A stretch of 64,000 nt of DNA from the NCBI GenBank assembly GCA_038087015.1, contig JASBNA010000045.1, positions 310,001 through 374,000 on the forward strand, in the 5' to 3' direction. Below the pieces are notes generated by a model. The model made no database searches. It saw only the letters and a list, made by a program, of their open reading frames with translations, and was not told where the DNA came from. The translations under genes and the position numbers were made by a program. Below are positions 51,577-62,274 of this stretch, one piece after another. The DNA is from Cerrena zonata (lineage: Eukaryota > Basidiomycota > Agaricomycetes > Polyporales > Cerrenaceae). Each line of letters starts with the position of its first letter. Positions within the stretch are counted from its first letter, which is position 1.

Positions 51577-51636
51577 ATATGTATATATGTATATATGTGT
51601 ATATGTGTATATGTATATATGTATATATATATATTG
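51577..51636 (+). repeat. TATATG tract
   Basis: Alternating TATATG/TATATATGTG dinucleotide-type repeat directly 5' of the CACGTG box before PAM18. Confidence 0.8.
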
Positions 51637-51746
51637 GTTTACAAAAACAATCACGTGACCAGGAATATCATTTTAAATCACTTTAATTTTTTTCGAAGAA
51701 TTTTCATTAAAGACCAACCGAAGGCACCAAGTTATACACCAACAGA

Positions 51747-52277
51747 ATGGCACCATTCAATATGGAAATCCCAACCTTACCTATACCTGGGGAAAACAGA
51801 CAGCAATATGCGCAGGCCCAAGCGCAGGCCCAGGCTGAAGCGCAGGCCCAAGCTCAAGCAATGCAACAACAACAAGCACAATTTACTGGTCAGTTACAAC
51901 GTAAAAAGGCCGAAGAAGGATCAGCAGAATACTATTTTGATCAAGCATGTGACTGGATGGGTGAGCACCCATGGTTAACTGGTTTAGGGGCCTTTGGCTT
52001 AGCATATTTTGCTGCTGGATTCGTGAAGTCGAATCAACCAGGTCTTAACGGTAAAGCATTTATAAAAGGAGGATTTGGGGCTAAAATGTCTGCTAAAGAA
52101 GCATTACAAATCTTAAACTTGAAAGAAACAAACTTATCCAAGGCCAAGTTAAAAGAACAACATAGAAAACTAATGATGGCAAATCACCCTGATAAAGGTG
52201 GGTCTTCATTTTTAGCTACAAAAGTTAATGAAGCCAAAGATTTTCTCGAGAAAAGAGGTGGTATGAAACCCAAATAA
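51747..52277 (+). CDS. PAM18: Mitochondrial import J-protein Pam18 (Tim14)
   Basis: 176 residues. The J-protein of the presequence translocase motor that stimulates mtHsp70. It has an N-terminal intermembrane-space segment with an Ala-Gln repeat, one membrane segment (TGLGAFGLAYFAAGFV), and a C-terminal J domain with KMSAKEALQILNL and the HPD motif in MANHPDKGGS. Yeast Pam18 is 168 residues. A CACGTG box lies 90 bp upstream. The Ala-Gln stretch (residues ~25-45) is a hexanucleotide-type repeat and is the only unusual part. Confidence 0.95.
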   Translation: MAPFNMEIPTLPIPGENRQQYAQAQAQAQAEAQAQAQAMQQQQAQFTGQLQRKKAEEGSAEYYFDQACDWMGEHPWLTGLGAFGLAYFAAGFVKSNQPGLNGKAFIKGGFGAKMSAKEALQILNLKETNLSKAKLKEQHRKLMMANHPDKGGSSFLATKVNEAKDFLEKRGGMKPK

Positions 52278-52852
52278 TCTTCATTTCTTACTGTAAATAG
52301 TTTTTATACATAATAATCTTTATCCATAATTAATTTTTCAATCTCGTAATCATTATTTATTGGGGTCTAAACCCGGACCTAATTCGTATTACGAATTGCC
52401 CTCGTTTACCCTTAATGAATCGTCAAATTCCCTACCTCTTTTACGATCTTGTAAGTCAATCCTCAGCTTTTGTTTTGATCTAGTCCTCGCTACCCCTTTG
52501 GTATACCAGTGTTTGTTTTGTTTCATTTAAACCAATTCCAAATTAAAGTGAGGTTGCTCAAAATCAATTCAGTTAAACAAAACAAATTCAAGGACAGAGA
52601 AAGTAAGAAGAAAAAAAAAAAAAAAAAAAATAGAATTTTATAGCTTACGTTTAGAGACAATCTATTAGCTATACTGTTTGATTTCATTCAAAGATCAGTC
52701 AACTTGTTTAGGTGAATAACACTTAACCTGCTATTCATTAGAATTGATTTGTATTGGTCTGGTGCTGTTCAATTGAAAGTTTGATCCTGTTATTCCGATT
52801 TAAGTTTTTCCCACGTCACCAATCCAATAATACTTAATTGTTAACAAAGAAT
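52278..52852. other. Intergenic before AP180 gene
   Basis: About 575 bp with A-runs at 52613-52630 and no recognised element; promoter and leader of the endocytic adaptor gene. Confidence 0.4.
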
Positions 52853-54953
52853 ATGACTACATATGAAAAGATTGTTAAAGGAGCTACCTAAGGTGAAAGT
52901 AGCGGCTCCGAAGCCTAAATACATTGAACCAATATTAATGTCAACCGTCAATAGATCACTCGGTGGCTGCTGAAAATTTCCATACTGTAATGAGGGCTTT
53001 ACAAACAAGACTTCAAGATAGTGCATGGTCAGTTGTTTACAAATCATTAATTGTGATTCATATATTGATTAGAGAAGGTGATAGAGATGTGACTTTGAAA
53101 TTCTTATCTCAAAAAGCTCCTTATATGTTGAATTTATCTGATTCAAATATTCTGAAAAATCATAATTTTAATTCAGATGTTCGTTTTATCATGAAATACG
53201 CTAAATATTTACATGTTCGGGTCAAGCAATATGCCTGAGACGGGTATCGACTATGTTAGAGACGAACGATCAAATAATAGTACTAATCAAAGTGGCGGTA
53301 GACTACGTTCATTAGCAGGTGGAAAAAGGGTTATTAAGAGAAGCTGAAAGTGTTCAAAAACAAATTGATTCCCTATTGAAAAATAATTTTACTGAAAATG
53401 ATGTAAATAATGATATTACTTTAACTGCTTTCCGTTTATTAGTTAATGATTTATTAGCTTTATTTCAAGAATTAAATGAAAGTGTTATAAATTTATTAGA
53501 GCATTATTTTGAAATGTCGAAGGTTGATGCTGAAAGAGCTTTAAAAATTTATAAAAAATTTGTTGATCAAACAAAATATGTTATTGATTATTTAAGAGTT
53601 GCAAAACATTTAGAATACGCTACCAAACTTCATGTCCCAACGATAAAACATGCCCCAACTGCATTAACTTCTTCTTTAGAAGAATACTTAGATGATCCAA
53701 ATTTCGAACTTAATAGAAGACAATATCTCATGGAAAAAAATTTAGATACAAGTAAACCTTCATCTGGTAAAAAAGACGTGAAAATTTCGAATCCTCCTCC
53801 TGAAAACTTACAACCCCCAAATCAAAATCAAGATTCTTCCAATAGTCAAAGACCAGAGTCCCTTATAGTTCAACAGTCAACTTTTAATCCTTGGGCTGGT
53901 AATATTGGTCAAGTTCAAGCTCCAATTTTTACAAACCCCAACGGTAATCAATTAGGTATGATTCCTCAAGGCCAAGTAGTAAACCAACAGCAACAAGTTC
54001 AAGCACAGCAACAAGTTCAAGCACAACCACAAATTAATCCGACATACACTGGAGCTGGCTTTGGTGGCTATGGTCCTCAATCAAATAACCCAATTCAATC
54101 CCAAGTCACTGGCAATAACCCATTCTTACAGCCCCAACAAACTCAAACTCAACAACTAGGTACCAATACTCAAGCTTTTAATCAATTATCACAACCTCAA
54201 CAACAATTCCAGCAGCAACTTCAACCTCAATATACTCAACCTCTTCCTCAACAGCAGCAATTTGTTCAACCACAACAATCATTACAACCTCAACTAACCG
54301 CCCCTCAAAATGGTAATGCTGGTGGATTAAAACGTTCCAATACTAACCCATTCGCTAAATTAACATCTTCAGTTACTGGTAATCCAATTTCGGCAAATAA
54401 TACAAACCCTTTTGCCAATACAAGATTTGCAAATAATAACACAACAGCATTAACTTTCGAAAATGAACGTCCTCAACCTAATAGCGTACAACCTATTAAT
54501 CCAACCACTACCGGTAGCAATCCTTTTAAAGTTTCACAAACCACAACAAACCTTTTCAATCATGCTCAATCTCAACCTCAAACTTTGAAACCTCAGCCAA
54601 CCGCTGGAGGATTAGAAAATTTACCAACTGTTGCTGTATTCCCGAAAACCCAAGAAGATCAACAAAGAGATTTGTATATAAATCAAGCTAAGGTTGGATT
54701 ACAACAACAAGCTACTGGATTTCAACAATTTCAACAACAACCCACCCAGCAGTTTCAACAACAACCTACTCAACCATTCCAACAACAACCCACTCAACCA
54801 TTCCAACAACAACCCACTCAACCATTTGCACAACAACAATTTCAACAACAACCTACCCAGCAATTCCAGCAACCACCTCAACAATTCCAGCAGGCTCCTA
54901 TTCAACAACCCGCTTTCACAAATAGTGTTTATGAAGGACCTAGTTTGATCTAG
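52853..54953 (+). CDS. YAP1801: AP180/CALM endocytic adaptor (Yap1801-like), four frame breaks
   Basis: About 699 residues. The ANTH domain starts MTTYEKIVKGATKVKVAAPK and contains SAWSVVYKSLIVIHILIREG, VDAERALKIYKKFVDQTKYV and HVPTIKHAPTAL. It binds PtdIns(4,5)P2 and clathrin. The C-terminal half is Gln/Pro-rich, with NPF motifs (NNPFLQ, TNPFAK, TNPFAN, SNPFKV) for EH-domain proteins, repeats of QQQPTQPF, and ends GPSLI, a possible clathrin box. Four +1 shifts are needed in the ANTH half: at ACC-UAA-G (52886-52890), near 52940-52963, at GCC-UGA-G (53234-53239) and at UUA-G-CAG (53312-53318). As given, the first frame stops after 12 codons. All shifts lie within ~430 bp; the Gln-rich half is intact. 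Confidence 0.88.
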
Positions 54954-55208
54954 TTCCACCGTTCTTTTTAATTTCCGTTTTCCTAAATTTGCTTTTATCT
55001 TTTTCTTAATTTTTATAACAATTAACTTCATCAATTTAAACAGTATAATGCTTTGTTCATTTTCTCATTTGTTTTACTAAAAAATCTTCATACATTTTTA
55101 TACTCAAGTTACACGCATGATAAGTAATCTATCTTTTATATTTAAAATATGAACCTGTAATCATTAATAAACGAACTTTTAGAATCTAAGTTTTGTAAGA
55201 AATTAAAA
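54954..55208. other. Short convergent spacer
   Basis: AT-rich shared 3' region of the AP180 gene and the convergent CRH-type gene. No element recognised. Confidence 0.4.
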
Positions 55209-56534
55209 TTAAATAATTAAAGCAAGAAAGTATGAAGCAATAACTGCTAAAATGCTAGATTTAAAAGTTGAAGAAGAGGCATTATTAGAGGATTGAACTG
55301 AAGATGGAGTAGATGATTTAGATGAGCTAGAAGAGTCTGAGGAGCCAGAGGAACCAGAAGAGCCAGAAGAGCCAGAGGAATTAGAAGAATCGGAGGAGCT
55401 GGAATCAGAAGAGGAAGAATCAGAAGAAGAGGAAGAGTCAGATTTGGAGGAAGAGTCAGATTTAGAAGAAGACTCAGACTTACTCGAGCTGGAAGGTTTA
55501 GAAGATGAAGCGGCGGATGAGGAAGAAGAGGAAGAGTCAGAAGAGGAAGATGGGGAAGATGAAGAAGAAGCAGATGAAGAAGAGGAAGATGGGGAAGAAG
55601 ATGAAGAAGATGATGAAGAAGAGGAAGAGGAAGAGGAAGAAGATGAAGAGGAAGAAGAGCTTGAGTCATCACCATCGTATTCGGTTGTTTTATCAGCAGC
55701 AGTGATATCAGCTTTTGATTCTCTACCATTAACTTCACCATTTTTTGCTTTAATGGAAGAAGCATCACCAGATTGATCACCATAGGAGTATTCTAAACCG
55801 GTTGAATAATCACTGATTAACAACTTATTGATGTACATTGAGAAAGGAGCATCATTATAATCAGTAGAGCCACCAGCCCATTCGATAGTACCTGGAGCAT
55901 TTGAACTATCACCACCAGCCCAAATACCAATCATAATATAGGATGGGGTTTGAGGATAACCTTCGTCATTGTCCGATTTCAAAGTTCTTACTGCATTACC
56001 ATTATAGTACCAAACAATTTGATCTTCAGTCCAATTGATGGTGTAATTATTATAATCATCTTGAGGAGCACCAGAAGTAGAATGGTATTCACCTCTATCA
56101 TAAGTAGTAGTATCACCTTTTGAGAAGTAATTCGATTGGAATTGAGTGTCATCACCACCTAACCATTCAATATCAATTTCATCAAGATCATCTGATTGTA
56201 AATAAAAAGAAGAAACAATCCCTTTACCTTTTGCAGCTTTTAAATGAACTTCAACACGTCCATACATTATATAGAAATTTGATTTTAAAATAGGATTATC
56301 AAATCTTTTGTTTAGGGTAAGTTTTAACCCATCATCACTTAAATCGACCCCAGTTGGAGTAGATTTAACATCAAAGTTAGATGAGTTAGAAGTAAAATAT
56401 TCAGTAATATCAGTGGCTAAAGCCGGATCCGGATTACAATTAGAACTACTAATTGGATTACAAGTAGTAGCAGTTGCAGCAAATGCGGAACTCACTATAG
56501 AAAGAATTCCGGCTATGTTAGTGAATGAAACCAT
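55209..56534 (-). CDS. GPI-anchored cell-wall transglycosidase (Crh type)
   Basis: 441 residues: signal peptide (MVSFTNIAGILSIVSSAFA), a GH16 domain, a Ser-rich stalk and a hydrophobic C-terminus (SSILAVIASYFLALII) for GPI attachment. The GH16 active site DEIDIEW with the surrounding fold (NFYIMYGRVEVHLKAAKG, WTEDQIVWYYNGNAVRTL) is clear. Crh1/Crh2 (Utr2) and the Candida Crh11 enzymes link chitin to beta-1,6- or beta-1,3-glucan in the wall. Crh11 is the closest in size. The Ser stalk makes long Glu-rich frames on the other strand that are not genes. Upstream has a possible TATAAAG near 56624. Confidence 0.93.
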   Translation of the reverse strand: MVSFTNIAGILSIVSSAFAATATTCNPISSSNCNPDPALATDITEYFTSNSSNFDVKSTPTGVDLSDDGLKLTLNKRFDNPILKSNFYIMYGRVEVHLKAAKGKGIVSSFYLQSDDLDEIDIEWLGGDDTQFQSNYFSKGDTTTYDRGEYHSTSGAPQDDYNNYTINWTEDQIVWYYNGNAVRTLKSDNDEGYPQTPSYIMIGIWAGGDSSNAPGTIEWAGGSTDYNDAPFSMYINKLLISDYSTGLEYSYGDQSGDASSIKAKNGEVNGRESKADITAADKTTEYDGDDSSSSSSSSSSSSSSSSSSSSSSSSPSSSSSSASSSSSPSSSSDSSSSSSSAASSSKPSSSSKSESSSKSDSSSKSDSSSSSDSSSSDSSSSDSSNSSGSSGSSGSSGSSDSSSSSKSSTPSSVQSSNNASSSTFKSSILAVIASYFLALII

Positions 56535-57441
56535 ATTCTATAAGTCTTTCGGGGGGTATCAAAAGGGTATCAACGGTTGAAAATTTTTTTCAAAAGTCAG
56601 AAATAACCAAGATTTCGAAATGCTTTATATAACATTAAGAAGAGCTCAGATGCTGAGCCATGGCCTTCTTTTCTTTTTCCCATTCCTACAAAAGGGTGAT
56701 AATCATTGTAATGCAATATATTAACAACCTTTGAAAAGTAAATATAAACAGGATGCAAAAAGCTCCATGAGTTATATTTAGATTGTAGCCAGGGTATTAT
56801 CCAGTTTACTTGTGTAATCAAGTTACATCATCTCTCTACAATGGCCACCACCACGTCTGGTCCACCATTGCTCGAGCTCAACCAACCAACTAGCCAACTA
56901 GCCAACTAGCTCGACTGGCTCGACTAAGTAAGTCTTCTCTTCGAGACATCGACTGGGGAAAGACGCAGAAAAAGTTTCACCTTCGCAATTCGCGTTCTCC
57001 ATCTTTTCATTACTGGCTCAAAATACTAAACAGGTCTCGAACCAGACTTACATGATCATGTACTCCGTTAAGAAAAAGACGTAACCAACAGGGGGTAGCC
57101 AACGGTAAGAGTAACAAAAAAGATCTCTTTTGCCCAGGGCTATGGAATGGCTTTAGCAGTTTTCTTCTTTCTTACATACATTACCACAGCTAGAATCGCG
57201 TAAGTTGGAAATTTGACCAAGTCCTTCGAGCACTTGTTTCGCGTTAACAGTGGGATAGTCCATTAAAAGAATTCTTAGGATTTATGAATCTATTTTCGTG
57301 TAATCTAATTTTGTTACAAGGCTCATAGAAGAAATTGTCAATTCAATATACAAAGGAGAAAGATATACAAATTTGAAAGCAAGTATTCGACCGGAAACAA
57401 TCAGAACTTAATTGAATGCATTCACGGGATTATATAATTCA
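56535..57441. other. Intergenic CRH promoter/YCH1 3' flank
   Basis: About 900 bp. Contains a pyrimidine-rich region and the word series CTAGCCAACTAGC at 56886-56912. No supported gene; a minus-strand frame at 56597-56821 has no features. Confidence 0.4.
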
Positions 57442-57903
57442 TTATAACTCGATATTGCCAAATTTCCATAAATCCTTATCGTAACTTTCAGTAACGGTTG
57501 GGTCTTCACCGTAAGATTCCTGCCATTTACTAAAACCACCTTGTAAAACCCATACATTGACATTTTGGAAAAATTCAATTTTCAATGGGTCTTCGATATC
57601 GTTGAGTGATCTTAAGAATTTAAGACTGGATTTAGGGCCTCTTGCTTGGGATAACATGCAATGGAACACAACATCCTTGATTTTGTTCTCATACAAGGTC
57701 TGTTGTAATTCGGGTAGTTTTTCATCAATAGTATTACTTGGATAATGGTATCCACCTTTGATATGTCCTCCCACGTAGTCCGAGTCTCTCACGTCCACCA
57801 CAGCAAACTTGCCACTGGTGGCCAGAGACCCTTGGTCAAACCACGAACGGAGGGCTGCAGGCTTGATGAACCGCAAGTCTGAAAGTGAATATATCCTCGA
57901 CAT
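57442..57903 (-). CDS. YCH1: Rhodanese-type phosphatase Ych1 (Cdc25-like)
   Basis: 153 residues from the ATG at 57903. A single rhodanese/Cdc25-like domain: DVRDSDYVGGHIKGGYHYPS and the active loop HCMLSQARGP, a Cys-x5-Arg-type loop suited to phosphatase or arsenate-reductase activity. Yeast Ych1 is 148 residues. The frame extends 15 codons upstream to 57948 (another ATG), but MSRIYSLSDLRFIKP is the expected start. A pair of ACCCGTAC octamers lie ~80-110 bp upstream. Confidence 0.92.
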   Translation of the reverse strand: MSRIYSLSDLRFIKPAALRSWFDQGSLATSGKFAVVDVRDSDYVGGHIKGGYHYPSNTIDEKLPELQQTLYENKIKDVVFHCMLSQARGPKSSLKFLRSLNDIEDPLKIEFFQNVNVWVLQGGFSKWQESYGEDPTVTESYDKDLWKFGNIEL

Positions 57904-59852
<1,949 letters not shown>

Positions 59853-59977
59853 TTATTTGACTTGTATATACTTCGTATTTATATCTTTAGCATCGGGCCT
59901 AAATAAACATTTTCTATTGCGCATCTAAAAAATTGTATCCATACATATTATATATACTTATACTTTGGAAAGTAAAG

Positions 59978-61225
59978 ATGTCTAATGATATAATCCATTC
60001 CACTCCGTCTCCTTATTCAGATGACTATGATAAAAGTGTAATCATCGATCAGGTTTATGATCATCTTCAACGCCAATTAAAGCTTCAACAACAAGAACTA
60101 TTACAACATAAAGAATCATTCATAAAGGATAATTCATACTTACAAACAACTCCTAATCAAATAAATACATCTCTGAACTTGAATTGGAGCTTCACGCAAG
60201 GCCTCATTATTGGTCAATTAAGTGTGATATTTGTAATTGGAATATTTATCAAATTCTTTGTGTTCGCTGATTCAACAACAATTTCTCCTAAAAGTTCAAG
60301 TAAAGATGCTTCTAATGTCATAGTTAAAAGAGATAAAGTCAATTCTGAAAAATCAGATAAAGATAAAGATCTAATGGATAATTATTTATCCGATAATGAA
60401 GACGAACATGTTAAAGTTACCAAATCTAAATTAGCAAGTATATTAGAAAAAACCTACTATGACGTCGATAATCATTCTTCAGAATCTTTAGATTGGTTTA
60501 ATGTTTTAATTGCCCAAACAATCTCCCAGTTGAGAACGGAGGCTCTATTATCCGATAACATTTATCATTCTTTAAACGAGTTCTTATCTAAACTGGAATT
60601 ACCGGATTATCTAGACAAGATTAAAATTACTGAAATTGATATTGGTGACGATTTCCCGATTTTTTCAAATTGTCGTATAAGACACAGTAAAGACGGGTCT
60701 GGCAGATTGGAAGCTAAGATTGACGTGGATTTATCGGATACTTTAACCTTGGGTATCGATACTAAGTTATTATTAAATCACCCTCGTCCATTAACAGCGG
60801 TTTTACCAGTTCAACTATCAGTTTCTATAGTAAGATTTTCGGGTTGCTTAACCGTTTCGTTAATTAATACCAATGATCCAGAATTCACTGATATAAGCCA
60901 GGGTAATAACTCATCAAATAATAACAAGGACCATGATTCTTCCAGTAATAGTAATGGTACGGCTTTAATGTTTTCATTTTCTCCCGATTACAGATTGGAA
61001 TTCACCGTTAAATCATTAATAGGATCAAGAGCTAAACTACAAGACGTTCCTAAAATCTCTTCGTTAATTGAAAATAAATTACGTAGTTGGTTTATCGAAC
61101 GTTGTATTGAACCAAGGTTTCAGGTAGTTAAATTACCTTCATTATGGCCAAGACGCAAAAATACTAGAGAACCAGTGCATTCAAATGTTAATGGAATCGT
61201 CGATAAAACTGAAGAAGCATTATAA
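59978..61225 (+). CDS. MMM1: ERMES subunit Mmm1
   Basis: 415 residues from the ATG at 59978; the frame is open upstream but starts there only from a TTG. Mmm1 is the ER-anchored subunit of the ER-mitochondria encounter structure. It has an N-terminal lumenal region, one membrane segment (LIIGQLSVIFVIGIFIKFFV), then an SMP lipid-transfer domain (SLDWFNVLIAQTISQLR, FPIFSNCRIRHSKDGSGRLE, the acidic/Asn insert, LRSWFIERCIEPRFQVVKLPSLWP). The C-terminal strand is in the expected place. Convergent with BUD32, 43 bp away. Confidence 0.95.
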   Translation: MSNDIIHSTPSPYSDDYDKSVIIDQVYDHLQRQLKLQQQELLQHKESFIKDNSYLQTTPNQINTSLNLNWSFTQGLIIGQLSVIFVIGIFIKFFVFADSTTISPKSSSKDASNVIVKRDKVNSEKSDKDKDLMDNYLSDNEDEHVKVTKSKLASILEKTYYDVDNHSSESLDWFNVLIAQTISQLRTEALLSDNIYHSLNEFLSKLELPDYLDKIKITEIDIGDDFPIFSNCRIRHSKDGSGRLEAKIDVDLSDTLTLGIDTKLLLNHPRPLTAVLPVQLSVSIVRFSGCLTVSLINTNDPEFTDISQGNNSSNNNKDHDSSSNSNGTALMFSFSPDYRLEFTVKSLIGSRAKLQDVPKISSLIENKLRSWFIERCIEPRFQVVKLPSLWPRRKNTREPVHSNVNGIVDKTEEAL

Positions 61226-61267
61226 GAAATATTCCTTGTATATATTATGTATTTTTATAAACATTCA

Positions 61268-62056
61268 TCATCCCAACATGCTTCTCTTTCTTCCTCTTAA
61301 TCTTACATCATCCAACTTCCTACTGACCTCCACAAACTTCTTTGTCCCCTGTTTCCCGTATTCTTTATCCATATGTATTTGCTCGTATCCTTCTAACATC
61401 CATTCATTGTATTGTTTGGCATACACCGAATGGGTACTATCAATTGCTCTTTCTAAAACGTACAAATCAACAGCTTTATCTTCGGGCATCCCAGAGTACG
61501 ATGATAATCCAAAGTCTATAAGTAAAGGCTGACCATCCTGCAATAGAATATTAGATGAGGTCAAGTCTCCATGAATCATGTCATTCAAATGTAATTTTCC
61601 TATTAGCTTCCCTACTTCTTGACATAATAACTTAACGTCATCATCAGTGCAAAACGAAGGCTCTTTATTTCTTTCTAAGTACCATAAATGATTCTTAAAT
61701 GAACTCACATCGCCATTAGGTAGCTCCGTGCCTAAATATTCCATCCAGATAATTCCATTGTCCAAATCAGCCAGAATCACAGCCGGAGCATTAACTCCAA
61801 GCTTCTGGAGCTTTGACATGAACCTAACTTCTCCAATGGTTCTGTTTTTCGTAATTGAAGCATCAATCTTTGGATGTCTGTATGGTTTGGGTGGCCTATA
61901 CTTTATTATGAATGCTTCCTTATTAGCTAGACTTGGACTTGTCAGATACGGGTGTACATTTGTTTTGAACACCAATGCTTCTGCCCCTTGGGAAATCACA
62001 CTCAAAGGTATCCCAGTCAAGTGCTTCTGGGCCCCAGCAACTATATGATCTGTCAT
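61268..62056 (-). CDS. BUD32: KEOPS kinase/ATPase Bud32
   Basis: 262 residues from the ATG at 62056, matching the yeast protein (261). It is a small piD261-type atypical kinase of the KEOPS complex, needed for t6A tRNA modification and telomere maintenance. Visible are PLSVISQGAEALVFKT, FIIKYRPPKPYRHPKID, TKNRTIGEVRFMSKL, the catalytic loop HGDLTSSNILL, LIDFGLSS, and the C-terminal RLRGRKRSMLG. The frame is open upstream for 25 codons to a non-ATG codon, not conserved. Another t6A gene, QRI7, is in the window at 25 kb. Confidence 0.95.
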   Translation of the reverse strand: MTDHIVAGAQKHLTGIPLSVISQGAEALVFKTNVHPYLTSPSLANKEAFIIKYRPPKPYRHPKIDASITKNRTIGEVRFMSKLQKLGVNAPAVILADLDNGIIWMEYLGTELPNGDVSSFKNHLWYLERNKEPSFCTDDDVKLLCQEVGKLIGKLHLNDMIHGDLTSSNILLQDGQPLLIDFGLSSYSGMPEDKAVDLYVLERAIDSTHSVYAKQYNEWMLEGYEQIHMDKEYGKQGTKKFVEVSRKLDDVRLRGRKRSMLG

Positions 62057-62274
62057 TAAACTTGAACCTAAAGATATCAACTTGTGAAGCTCATCAGTGG
62101 TACTTTGACTTTTTTTTAAATCGATCTCCAACTACAAACCCGTACACCACAAAACCAGAAACTACACAAGAGTGCTAGCGATAAAGGATAGAGCGACAGA
62201 GTGCTAAGAACGAAATACGGAGAAGCTACCAGTGACAGATCAGACTACGTATTCGACAATTGAAATTGACCACA
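62057..62274. promoter_or_regulatory. Divergent promoter BUD32/VID30
   Basis: 218 bp with an ACCCGTAC octamer at 62138-62145, about 85 bp before the BUD32 start and 130 bp before VID30. Confidence 0.5.

Larger units (their letters stand above)
50852..51746. other. Repeat-rich intergenic RLP24/PAM18
   Basis: About 900 bp of divergent promoter. Contains an A-run (51049-51059), a 19-bp CT-rich tandem repeat, a 30-bp tandem repeat, a TATATG tract and one CACGTG box at 51652-51657, 90 bp before the PAM18 start. Confidence 0.6.

Noticed and set aside
51577..51636. Telomere-like or CRISPR-like array
   Set aside because: The repeats are simple TATATG tracts with no spacers and no telomeric unit.
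52886..52892. A known programmed +1 frameshift site (Ty1- or antizyme-type)
   Set aside because: The sites in this window do not share one slip codon, and no gene here is an antizyme or retroelement. Recoding is kept only as an open hypothesis.
55444..55783. Glu-rich plus-strand and Leu-rich minus-strand frames over the CRH gene
   Set aside because: Shadows of the Ser codon run in the GPI-anchored stalk.
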